Positions 25,901 to 36,700 of a stretch of 64,000 nt of DNA are shown piece after piece (within the stretch, counting starts at the first letter, position 1; each line of letters begins with the position of its first letter). The DNA is from Hymenolepis diminuta (lineage: Eukaryota > Platyhelminthes > Cestoda > Cyclophyllidea > Hymenolepididae). Location: assembly GCA_900708905.1 (NCBI GenBank), contig CAADRB010000020.1, forward strand, positions 1,196,626 to 1,260,625, read 5' to 3'. The notes beneath the pieces are model-generated. The model was given only the letters and a program-made list of their open reading frames with translations, did no database searches and had not been told where the DNA came from. A program made the position numbers and the translations under genes.

Positions 25901-28900
25901 GAAAGTGAGACTAATACATGATGGAGAAAATCAGGTAAGATATCGCCCTTCCTAACTGTTTCAACTCTACTATAACAAGTTAGGAAGCAAACAGAGACAG
26001 AGGAAGAATATCTACCATCTTATCAGTTTTTTCGCGACTAAATAAAAAATGTAATATCAAACAAACGTAAACTGATTAACGAAAAACTCAATTAAGAAAA
26101 TGCCGAGAAATACAAACCTTCGCTATTGCGAACAATTATCTGCAACTCCTACGTATAAAATTATATTATATTTGCATTTGGCAGTCGGATTAGCACGCCT
26201 TAACTCAATAAGACTTTCCCTACCAAAACCTCTTCTCAGATCTAGACATATTTATTGTTTGGCGAGGCAATTGGAATGAGTCAACGTTGACAAAGCAGTG
26301 AACAATTTCAACATACAGTCACAGTGAGCAATTGATCAAATCCCAATACAAAGCTGTGTATACAGGCGATCGCAATTTCTTGATAAAGCGCAGAAAAGTA
26401 TCCGAACTCTCAATGTCTGGCCACATGAAAAACTCCCTTAGAGACAGGGCAACCCGATTAAAATTGACATTCGCCCTTTTGCCAAGGATATTTTGTTTCT
26501 CTATCTAAACAGTCGTACTTGCAACAATAAGACATGATCTGATAGATGTTCTCTTTGGAGTCCTTTTCCTCCGGTCTATACGGACTGCTAGAATCAAGAT
26601 GGGTCTTAAGGGTCAGGTCTTCTATTCCTCCAACATATGCAGTTTTAATATCTGCGCATTTACCTGCTTATGGGACTTTAATACAAGCATTACAATAATC
26701 AGTTTTGACCAAATGAGCTACATAATCAATAAAATATCGTATATTACGCATATGTGGTGGTACTACGATTGACGTGCTCGTATCCCAAACCAGAGGTCAG
26801 GAATACGATGGTTTATAGGCACACACCCAATGAGGAATGACCAACCACACTGGTTAAGTTTAACCAAGCAAGGTGGGATGGCAGAACACGATTTTATCAC
26901 TAGGGCAATTTTCCAAATGAACTTGGGAAGTTATTATTACTGTGGGATTAAAACTCATGAAAAAAGTAAATTGATCTACTTAATTATATTACGTGGGGAC
27001 AAACACAAGGATATTTATTTACATAAGCTCAAAGGAGTGGATAATTTAGCAGGGAGGCTAATTTGAGAAGCGCGACATCAGTAACATTGCAAGAAACATT
27101 TTCACAACTATGAAAAAGGTTGTTTCTTGTAAATAGCCCTAAATTTCAACGTGTGGAAGATAGCGGATTTTAGCAAATCTATAAAAAGCAACAAATAGGA
27201 GATGAACACTAGCTTTACGCCATTAAAGACATCAGTATACCCCACTCTTGAATAATCTTTTTTCCCATGCTAAATTAACGTCATTGTATAATAGCTTCGT
27301 AGTAAATGACTTTCTTATAATTAGAACTTACAAAAAATCTCAGACATAGCAACAAAAAACATGACACCACTATTTTTACCATATTATCAGAAATAAGAAA
27401 ACAGAGAATTTCAAAGCAGAGATTACTTGTTGCAATATGAACGAAAAAAGTGTTTTTCAGTAAAATAAAATCAAAGGTCACAAACAGACAATAATCCTAA
27501 CATCTGAAGTGAAATGTGAGCCTGATGGAGGCTATAGAGTAGGTAAAAATAACTAAGGCCCTTTCAGAAAATCATCTTGGATAGAGAGATAGCAACATAG
27601 AGCCTCTTAAATGAGAAACTCCATTTCTACCATCCTTCTTATTAACCAGACTTAACCAGTTCGGAGGATCATCTTGGGATGTCCCGATGGTCACTGACTT
27701 CATAGGCGACGACGGTGGCTTAAACTCCAACGACTTCGGATGCCAACTTCTGGGTGCTTTAAGTTCTCAAGAAAATATAATAATGGTATATTCTGAAAGT
27801 CATTTCTAATGTTGGTCAAGACTTTTGAGGAGATACACTTTTGCTTTTAAAAGTTGCAGACAAACTTAACAAATAGCGACAAGATGTCTTAGCATGTTCG
27901 TCAATTTGAAATGAGTGGTGAACAAACAAAATCTCAAACTCCATAAACCGAATTCCGCCTCCTGCTCCCCAGAATGAAGAATTTTAAAACCATGCATCTG
28001 CCTGTTCTACTAGTATAACAATACATTACTCTTATAAATAAGCAGCCGATTATTAACTAACAATATCAGAGAACAATGCATGATAGCCCATTCCCAAGTC
28101 GTCTTAAGGCAAAGGAAGATACCAGATCCTCGTCGTTGGGGAAACTCATTCATACCCCACTGGAAAGGTATTAGCCAGATATGAATATTTGCAGTAACAT
28201 AGAGATTTCAACTCCACTCTAGGAAATTTTGGAGTAAAGTTAGTTTATAGAAAGAGACACCGGACAAAGATGAGAGGATGAGCAAAGTGGTTATTCAAAA
28301 TCAATTTTTCGATAACGAAAATATTCCCAAAAATACAAACAAAATCTTACATCTACCTCTTTCCTCGAAACTTTTTCACTCGTGGGACAATTTAGCTTAG
28401 TGAGAAATTCCTCCCTATTAAACAGAACAACAGTCGCACCAAGAGACAGGTAATTAAACCAGTGAATGAGTGAATCAACCAGAGGCTAATGGCATGCAAG
28501 GGAAGTACGATTGATAGCGATAAATCAGTTTCATCTCTCGGACGACTAAAAGGTATAATTTGAATACTTATCATCATCAATACTAAGCTATTATAAGTGA
28601 CTACTCTACACAGATCTATAGGAGTCTTAATGAAAGATCTTCAAGTAAAGAAGGACGAGGTGAACGCTTTTGAATAGAGGGAAAACAAATCCTAGTTTAA
28701 AAATTAGACATTGTTTGTCTTTATATAGCTCATTATGGAGCTTTAGAGCAATTGTGAGGTTGAGAGCTCATGAACCATCTGTAAGTATCTCACTAACAGA
28801 GAAAGCCATCTCTTGAGCTGCAAAGCAAATACTGAGCTTTCAATAATGCGAATGATAAATATGAATTGCAATATTAAAGATCGACAAAAAAGGGGCCATT

Positions 28901-30178
28901 TTATGAATCACTAATTACCGAGGGATTCATATGACACAATTACAATGGCTGTGAAGATTAAACGAGACAACGATTATTATAACGCAGTAGGGTCAAGTTA
29001 ATGATTAACAACAAAAAAGAAGGATTTAAAAGCTGCATAGGATAGGTAAGAGTATGCTGAAACAAACTTTCCCATAGGATATGACATTTAATCTGCAGTG
29101 CGAGTCAATGTGTGTCAATTGAGCAAAATAAGCGTGCAAATTCGCCAAGTCGGAGGTAATGAGATCAGTGCTCATCGGTGAACACACAATGACGTGATGT
29201 CCAACCGAGCTGGTTAATAAAAGAGATGGTAGATAGGCGGTTTTTTTTGTAAGCGCGGCTACTCTAGCTACCCGTTGTGAACACTTTCTATAATGCGCTT
29301 GAGAAGAATATTAGATAAAAAACTTTAATGAGAATAGAAACTCGATTGGGTTTTAATCAAATTGCAATGAAAAGTAGATTAATGGGTATATGTAAGCGCT
29401 TAATAATGTGAAATCACTGTTCTTAGAACACACTAATTAAAACTACGTTGTCACAACGGTATGTGAAAAGTGCAGATTAAAATCACTAGAAATGTGGTGG
29501 GGTCGAAATAGGTGAAATACGACTAAATTAAGGTGAGAGAATGAAATTTATGAAAGAAAAAGCGACTAATGACCTGACCCTATTATTATTCCTTTATTTA
29601 TTTAAATCAAATTAAATCGTTACCCTTGCCTGACCCAATATTTCATTCAGTTAATATATTGCTGTCTTTAATCAAATACCAAAACTAGAAGTAGTTTAGT
29701 CAAAGACCGTTTCCATTTGAACGTAATGAAAGTAATTGTACCTGAAAGATTTAACCGTCTTCAAAAGGCGTCAGTCGAAATTGTATGAAAAATAAAATTT
29801 ACGTAACACGGCTTTAAGAAATTGAGCACAATGAAAAATTGAAAGTGATTTATAGATAGACAAAATAGTTATAAATAACAAAACATGTTTACTTAAAGAA
29901 GCCATTCACTTAGCAAAATCGGAAATCATCTTTAAGTAATAGACAGACGATCTTCCATATTCAAAAAGAGAGTTTTTATTTACTGACTGACAATTACAAT
30001 AAAAGTCCGATATACAACTAAATAATAAATAGGACTACATAAAAGCATGAAATTAAGAAAAGCCACATATTCAAATTAAGTATGAAAATATTTAACTAAC
30101 CTTCAGAACAGAATTTTTGCAGAAAGGAAGTTCGTCTGCCGCGTTCGCCTGGAAATCATGCTTCGCATCGGCTTCCAT
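10999..30178 (-). CDS. GRB2: GRB2/Drk/SEM-5 adaptor protein (SH3-SH2-SH3)
   Basis: Adaptor that links phosphotyrosine on receptor tyrosine kinases to SOS and Ras activation. Four exons, all with GT/AG sites and consistent phase: 30178-30101, 23062-22818, 15542-15377, 11262-10999 (753 nt, 250 aa; vertebrate GRB2 is 217). N-terminal SH3 is residues 1-57, with AKHDF, PNWYLAE and GLVPCNYI. SH2 is about 60-155, with FVVRRSE holding the phosphotyrosine Arg, VQHFKV, and the Trp in KYFVWLRKF that in GRB2 selects Asn at +2. C-terminal SH3 is about 178-235, with ARFDF, ENWWRG and GLFPANYV. The start is the ATG at 30178, matching GRB2's MEA start; an in-frame upstream ATG at 30292 would add 38 residues. 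Extra length comes from a segment before the FLVR-type motif and a Gly/Ser/Gln-rich linker before SH3-C. Introns of 4.1, 7.3 and 7.0 kb are packed with repeats. Confidence 0.97.
11405..11720 (+). repeat. Dispersed repeat (family D), copy 1
   Basis: Matches 34920-35330 in the same orientation. The best block is AATACAAAGGCAGTTTATAT, followed by GAGTCA/GAGACA, and then a CGTGAGGATATGA block. GTTGGAGT lies at the 5' end of both. Non-coding, moderately diverged. Confidence 0.6.
12490..12690 (+). repeat. Dispersed repeat (family C), copy 1
   Basis: It shares the block around TTTGAGTATGATTGA, TTCCCCTGTCGTCAAG and the downstream TCTCTGAGGTCTT with stretches at 15810-15960 and 18695-18910. This copy lacks a segment of about 65 nt that the other two have between the two blocks. 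Confidence 0.55.
13410..13530 (+). repeat. Dispersed repeat core (family B'), copy
   Basis: Core pattern GGCTGTTGTAT, then CTAGCC, then GTAAGGGAAT, then TTTGGTCTGGCTC and AAAGTAGC. Similar ordered cores are near 23665-23790, 31715-31840 and, as a fragment, 675-745. A pyrimidine-rich leader of about 150 bp precedes it here and at 31590. Confidence 0.5.
13770..13975 (+). repeat. Dispersed pyrimidine-rich repeat (family B), copy 2
   Basis: Same ordered blocks as 10333-10545: a pyrimidine tract, GGGCTTTATGTCTCTTC, and ATCACGCTTTCTACAA. Diverged and non-coding. Confidence 0.45.
15015..15090 (+). repeat. SINE-like family A fragment
   Basis: The block GCGCATCCAGTAACGTGGAT followed by GCACTGGTTAAC corresponds to the reverse complement of the copy at 55200-55355. 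Truncated. Confidence 0.4.
15810..15960 (+). repeat. Dispersed repeat (family C), copy 2
   Basis: Contains ATTCAGACTCCCGGAGTCAA, TTTGAGTATGGTTGGCATTC and a GTGTCATCTCTATC block, in the same order as the copy at 18695-18910. All reading frames contain stops. Confidence 0.55.
18695..18910 (+). repeat. Dispersed repeat (family C), copy 3
   Basis: Contains GCGGTATTCAGACTTCCG, TGACTTCCCCTGCCGTCAAG, AAGACATGTTATCTCTGGGG and a GCACGTAGTC block matching the 12490 copy. All reading frames contain stops. Confidence 0.55.
23375..23560 (+). repeat. Dispersed pyrimidine-rich repeat (family B), copy 3
   Basis: Has CTTATAGACTTTATGGCCCT and TTGAGTGGACCCTATTTCAT in the order seen in the other family B copies. 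It runs directly into a family B' core (23665-23790), so the two may be parts of one larger element. Confidence 0.45.
23665..23790 (+). repeat. Dispersed repeat core (family B'), copy
   Basis: GAGCTGTTGTATGTTGCTAG, then TTGTAAGGGAATAT, then GGTCAGACTCAAAGTAGCTG. Corresponds to 13410-13530 and 31715-31840. Confidence 0.5.
24275..24395 (+). repeat. SINE-like family A copy
   Basis: Blocks CCCCATCAGTGCACAGCCAG, TGATGTGGATGATCAATCGC and TATGGTTAAT match the reverse complement of 55200-55355. A degraded tRNA-like head may precede them. Confidence 0.45.
26745..26880 (+). repeat. SINE-like family A copy
   Basis: A tRNA-like head (ATTGACGTGCTCG, then AGAGGTCAGGAATACGATGG) is followed by GACCAACCACACTGGTTAAG, the order expected for family A in plus orientation. 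Confidence 0.5.
27590..27690 (-). repeat. SINE-like family A fragment
   Basis: TGAGAAACTCCATTTCTACC, then TTAACCAGACTTAACCAGTT, matches the tail half of the copies at 38560 and 55200. Confidence 0.45.
29095..29235 (+). repeat. SINE-like family A copy
   Basis: GGAGGTAATGAGATCAGTGC, then TCATCGGTGAACACACAATG and CCAACCGAGCTGGTTAA, corresponds to the reverse complement of the 55200 copy. Confidence 0.45.
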
Positions 30179-31714
30179 GACGTACTGATCCCAATCTACT
30201 GTAAAACCGCAGATGTCGGAAGAGTGTATTGAATACACCGCAAACCGAAACAGAATATTCGGCCAATCAAACCGAAGGTTTTGTTTTCCCATCTTTTAGA
30301 ACACTGTGATATAAGTTATTGTATTTTAAATTGATTTATCCTAAAAAATTTGTAATTCAATTTATTTTAATTTTGAATTCTCTTTCTTAAATCTAATTGA
30401 GAGAGTTTGCCGCCGATAGAGCATTTTATGCTTCCGCAAGACATTAATAGAGAATTTTTAAAATAAAACTGTACATGTACCTAAATACTTCTACAGTTTA
30501 TTATCTCATAATATACTTTATATGGCAAATATATTTCCTTCATCTTCTTTACAGTCTCTGCTTTATTCCTTCCATTTAAAGCGTTGTTTTGTTCAGTACC
30601 ATCACAAGAAATAATCAGATTAGTTGAAACTATTAAAATTTTGATATTTTTTAAGGAAATTACAAATTTTTCACTTGGAAGGGGGGTTAAAGATGAGTTA
30701 CATTCGTTTTTTGTTATCTGTAGCAAGAATTATTGAACATGTTTCCTATACAAAGCTCTTGCCAGGATCTTGCCTGATTAAATGGAATGGACTTACTAGC
30801 TTTTCAGTGCTAATTACTAAAATACTGGTAAAATGACATTAAGTCCCGTTAGGTGTAATCTCTGAACTCAAAATCTGGCATTGATTCGGGATTAAATGTA
30901 TTGTTTGTCATATCAATTTGTCCGCAGTATTTACTTATTTGAGTCTCAATATCATAGAAAAAAAAATGAAATAATATGCTGCTATATTGTAAACAATTAG
31001 GAGTTCTGGTAGTAATCTTGCAGAGCCAACAATCTAGAAAATTCGGTAATATAGCAACTTAACACGTAAGCTAATAACCCACGGCAGATAAGAAGGCACG
31101 TCATAGTCAACACGAGTGCATTAACGAAACTCACACTCAATCGGTATCGGCTTAAACAAATACGAATAATTATCAAGTGTCTTTTATCGGTGGGGAAATA
31201 AAGAAAGAAATTACGTTTTTATTCATAGAAGAAATATTGGGAGTGGGGGAAAATAATTATCATTTCTTCTAACATATGCTTTCAACGCTAATAAAAGAAT
31301 AACAATTGATTACAATGCACTCGAATCTAGTGAATATCAACAAATACCTGTGATAGCCCATGCCGTTGCAAAATTGCTCATTTCCTAGGTGGATTTAAGG
31401 AAACGATCAATTTTCTCTAAATTATGTTTTTCAGTTCCAAATTTTCTGCTTCAACAGAATGTTTTAGTTGGTAAAATTGTACCTCCTTCTATCTGAGATT
31501 TAATAAATATGCGCCTATGTGTAAAACAGAATTCGTGTGAATATTCTAATTGTCAGGTGGTGATTTTTTTCTTATTTCTTCATTCGACGAACGAAGAACA
31601 CAAAACCAGCCCTGTTTTCCATAATCTGAGTTCCGCTCGTTCAGACCTGACGTCTATTCTTTTCTCTTCCTACTTTTTTCCTACCTAGTTCCTTTATCGT
31701 TGCCCAATAAATGA

Positions 31715-31840
31715 GTGGTCTTCCTTGACCCTTGATTTTTTCACTTACTGTAGTTTCCTGTTAGCCATTAGTAGGATCATTTGTTTTGTAAAAGGTATAT
31801 CTCAAAACCCAACTTTGACAGACTACCATACTTAATTATC
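31715..31840 (+). repeat. Dispersed repeat core (family B'), copy
   Basis: GTGGTCTTCCTTGACC, TTTCCTGTTAGCCATTAGTA, TTGTAAAAGGTATAT and CTTTGACAGACTACC follow the order of 23665-23790. More diverged than the other copies. Confidence 0.4.
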
Positions 31841-31922
31841 TGGTTTATAAAACATCGAAATAAAATTTTCTCAAGTTTATTTGATTTGATTATTTGGCCT
31901 GGAGGTTTGAAAATAGCCACGT

Positions 31923-32250
31923 TGTTATAGCCAGCAGATGTCTATCAATACCTGGTGATTAGAAATGATTGACTGACGATAAGATCTCCACTATAGTATC
32001 CACAGGCGGTCTCGCTGTGTATTTGCGTGTTTGCAAATGGATACCTGAACAGTTGTCGACCATCACGTCAAGACACCGACAGTGAGACATGACTGACGTC
32101 TAACGAAGAAATGTTTTGTATATAAGCCTAATTTACTTATTAATAAATTGAGGTGGCTTGTTTGCCACCTCCGAACTGATCTGGCGACATGAGTGCCTTG
32201 ACTAATTCCATCTATTCGATCAGTGTGACCTCGGTAGACTTAACGTTATT
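31923..32250 (+). repeat. LTR-like dispersed repeat, copy 2
   Basis: Starts TGTTATAGCCAGCAGATGTC and runs in register with 8508-8844 through GACTTAACGTTATT. The last few bases that give ATAACA in copy 1 are not preserved. TATATAA, AATAAATT and the GCCACCTCCGAACTGATCTG block are present. No internal retrotransposon coding region adjoins it. Confidence 0.65.
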
Positions 32251-33725
32251 AAAAGTGTATTCATGGGTTTCTTCAGTTACCTTCTACAAGTTCTCTATAT
32301 TATCTAACTCCTATTCTAACAAAAAGTAGAAAATCAGAAAAACGATGTCCGTGTAGGAAGAAGCCAGTTTTAATAATTAAAAATAAGTCGCATAAAACAT
32401 ATAACCCTGCGGGTATAATTCAGCGGAGGTTTACAAGACCATATCTATTGGGGTTACTGGAAGTTAAGGTTAACATATGAGGTAATTATGTTTGATAAGG
32501 ACATGTTATTGGAGCACAAAGAATATAACTAACCAGCGGATGAATAAACATTAGGGGAAATTTACACACAGCAGGACGTTTCAATCAGGACAAGTTGATA
32601 CGAGACATGACGCATTCAATTTGAATTTATCTAACTTCGACATTCGACATGCACTTAAAGTATGCATTCCTGTCTAAAACCAGACTGGCTATTGACAAAA
32701 AGTCTACGTACAAACAGTATTTTTGATCCGGCTTAAGATTATGAATGAAACATTTCAAGCCTACCCCAAAAAAATTGTAATTTAAAGACATTGGATGTGT
32801 ACACACTATACCTCTATAGTAATTACCTAAAAGAGAGAAGCATTGCCTCGAATATCAGTATGTATTCTAAATACTAGAACAATTATCCATGAAATGTAAT
32901 TGTCTTAGAATACATTATTTTCTCAGCAGCAGATCGCTTAATTTTAGCTAATTCTCTTATTGGTTCATTAGCAATGAGTTACACTTACACTATTCATAAC
33001 TCGTTTTAGAGGGCCTGACTAACGATATGTTCAAACCACCCTCTGTCTTCCCTCTAGGTTTGATGCTGTTATAGCAGAAGCAAATTTAACTATAGGTAGC
33101 CACTCTGGTACGAGACCTGTAAAATCCCAACCCCTATCTCCTTTGGTAATTGCGTAGGGAGCGTTGTATACCCATTTTTTTCAATAACACTATCAGAACC
33201 TCAGAGTCTGCGCACCGTCGTGATATGACGAATTTATATCTTATCAGTCTGATCAACATGCAGATGCATGCTGACTAGACAAAATCCTAATCGGGTTGAG
33301 CTTCACCTGTTAACTATATGGAAAAGACAGAAATTAACCCAAAATTTTTTTGAAACTAATTAATGGTCTGAGAATTACTCCAGCTTTGCATTTTCTCTTC
33401 TTCCTGGCTTGTTTAACCGTAATATTACAAAACTCTTTAGGTCAGCTATTGATTTCGATGACTTATCTAGTGAGACATGTAATATATTACAATAATAATG
33501 TTCATTTCTGATGAAGCCTGCATTTTGAGAAAATGAAAAGATCCGATTTAGTGGTCCATAAAATGTTCTCAGTAGAAGCCTTACTAAGTCGATGAATTGG
33601 AAGGTATAAAATCAATGAACATATAAAGGGATCAATTAAAGTATATTATTCAAAATATGGTGTGAATGCAGAATCCTAATTTAACACGAAAACGCATCAT
33701 ATTGTCCCCATTCGAATATAAACCT

Positions 33726-36700
33726 TCAAACGGCATAGAAGGCAGCCTCTGTTCTTGCATTTACGCAATTAAGAAACAGGTTCAAAGCTAAAAGTAAGAA
33801 AAATAGAAAAAATTAATTTTCAATTTCCTTTCAAATTTAGTTGTTTTAAAATTAACTTTCATTTGGTCAGCTTTTAAATAATAAAATTATTTCTCCCAAA
33901 TATTTCTTAAAAACACAATTTATAATAGAACATTACCAGCATTTTATAATCATATACTATTTATAAAAAATTTTCACACTTATAAAGCCTTTAAATTACA
34001 TACCTGATCCTCCGGTTCCTTGCGATTTCAAACTTTCCGCATTCGCAGTGAACATTGCCGATGGTTCAAGAATAAACCTCAAGGAAGAATTTTATATTTT
34101 TTAATTTAAATTTTCAATTTAATTTTGATTTCAAGTTCATTTTCAAGCTTACTTTGTGACAATATTGACATGTTCATGTCTAAACAGAAGCATCGCCTTT
34201 AAACATGAATTGTAGGCCTTTTTCAGTTCTACTGAATTAACTGATTCGACTAAAGCAAAAGTATTATTAAAGAGGTGATTTATATAAATGCTTACTGAAA
34301 TCTCGAAGGTGAACATGCTTCTTTAAGTCTTCAATAAATCTTCGGTGTTCAGTTATCATATAGTGCCGGAGATTTGTGAAGAAGGCCTCGGTATCTGAAA
34401 ATGAGTAAAATGCAATGAAATTAATAGTTTAAACTGTAAAATTTAATAACGTATTTTGTATAGCAAATTAAAGTTTGTTTATATAGATTATTTTAACCAA
34501 AAAACTCACCCTCGAAGTGCTCAATTCCAAGAAAGGCATCAAGTGATTGAAGACTAATAGATTGGCCCGCGCTAGCACCTAAGTAGATACGTTTTTTGGG
34601 TAGTGTATCACCACTGAGACTTCCCGATTCTCCACCTGTCAGAACACTGTCCGGAACTCCTTCATAGACTAAACCCTTGGAAATTTTCCCATGAGACCAC
34701 CTATAAGTAATTTTAATGAACTTACATTCAGTATAAATGAGAGTTATGAGATTAACTTTTGGAAGAAGTTGAGATTCCCTGTCTTTCAATAAATTTATTT
34801 TCTAAAATAGTGATTTTCTGAAAAGTAGAAAGTATAGAACTGCTTCCCTCAGGTATCGGAAAACGTGGAGGCGTTGGAGTTATTGTTGTGCAGAAGAGTG
34901 AATGCCCACAGGGTCACCATTTTGTTGGAGTTGGAGTAACAAGAATCAAGGTCAGCAATTTAGGAGTTACCAAATTGTAGTAACTAATGCACCAGAACCA
35001 CATTGTAAAAGCTAAGAATATAGCTAGCAGCTAAGATCAGCAAACAACAGATCCAAAAATTATAACACAAAAAGTTGCGTATATCAAAGCGTGTTGAAAT
35101 AAACCATGATGAGGATCCGAGGTGTAAGAGGGAGATGAGGGAGAAAGCCGATGATGGGAAACGCCTAAGCTGATAAATGACAAGTGTATGTCTGCGTTTG
35201 TATCTGAACCTAAATACAAAGGCAGTTTATATGAGACAATTGGGCAAGGATGCACGTGAGGATATGAGTTCAGATGTATTTTAAATTAAACGGGACAGTC
35301 ATAGAAAAAAAAGAATCGACAACCTCGGCTATTCATGACAGTTAGGGGTTTGAGTCATAGGGACATAAAGGCGAAAAATGAACGTACTTTAATAGAGAAT
35401 GTGTGTAAAGAATGTCATCTTCAGAGTTAGGGGAAGACTGAAAATTTGTTGAATGCCAACACAATTTAAATGTATGTATGCGAGAGCAGTGAGACAAGGG
35501 CCGATGAGCTGAGTCATTATGGAGGAGCGGTGAAAGAGTAATTTTATTCGGTCGGGTCTACGATCAAATGCGTAAATCCATAATCCATGTGTAATCCATA
35601 CAAAAATTTCAAAGTATTTCCAAATATCATATATAATAAATAGTAAAAGACTATATAAATAACTTTTGAGAAAATATAGACCATCACCGATAAGTGATGG
35701 AACTATAATGAACTTGATAAGTGGAAAACTTGCAGCACTAAACGAACGGTTAGATAATGTCTACGAAAAATTTTTTGATTCATGAAAATTCAGGATTAAT
35801 GATGATAGTCTCTCTAACCAAATGGGAAATTTTAGTATGATATCTAAGTAATGCGAAGAGGAAAAAAATAGCAAAAAAAGTAAGTTTTCTGTAGAAAGAA
35901 ATTTTATCTAATTTTCGGAAACCTCTGAATAAGTATATAGATTCACCATCTATCAGTAAAATCAGATTACAAATCGCTTTTTTGATTCTCTTTAAATGTC
36001 GCCACTTACCCAGAAAGGAATTGACGCATTTCGCAATAGAATGCTTTGGGGTCGAGTTCCTCTGAAAAATAAAAGATGACCAATAAAATGCGCATCGTTG
36101 CGATTGCTAAGACGAGGGCCTGGCTTTGTGTTTTGCGTTAGTGACTCATTTCGCTAACTTTTAAAATTAAAACGAGATTGCAAAATAAAAATTATGACTT
36201 CAGTAGGGTAGGGGCACAAGGTATTCTCTCAGTCTGTAACTGACTCATCTAGTTTGATTAATACATAACAGGCGCATATAGTGACCAAGGCTAGTCGTCA
36301 GTTAGCCTAACTGATCAGGTCGTGTTTCCAGTCTTTCAAATACTAATCCAAGTCGCAAATAAACCCCTAAGACAAACAAAAACGTGGCGACTGGAGTTCT
36401 CATCGTCTGTCAATTCAGTTATTAATTATGAAATCACCTCCTCCTCCTCCTCCTCCTCCTCGTTTACGTGACTATTGTTTAGCTTTTTAGAGGGAGTAAA
36501 GGCAGATGATGATGTTCAGATGATGATAAAAGGGTCAAATTGTAAAACTAGTACTTACTAAAAAGGAGAGCAAGTTGGTCTCTCATGATCGAGATCAAGT
36601 CCCCCATTTTCAAAAGACATTCAACAACTGATTCCACATTTTTTCTTTTGATTCCTCTGATAACATGCATCATAATCTGAAAGATGATAAGCAGAAAATA

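Larger units (their letters stand above)
23063..30100. other. GRB2-like intron 1 (7.0 kb)
   Basis: Splits the N-terminal SH3 domain after residue 26. It contains family B and B' repeats (23375-23790) and several SINE-like fragments in plus orientation (24275-24395, 26745-26880, 29095-29235) plus one in minus orientation (27590-27690). No further GRB2 exon was found. Confidence 0.65.
30179..33725. other. Intergenic region upstream of GRB2-like, downstream of IDO
   Basis: No coding exon was recognised apart from the in-frame 5' extension of GRB2 exon 1 up to 30292, which is probably untranslated. It contains a family B' core (31715-31840) and the second LTR-like copy (31923-32250). The other ORFs lack motifs. 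Confidence 0.6.
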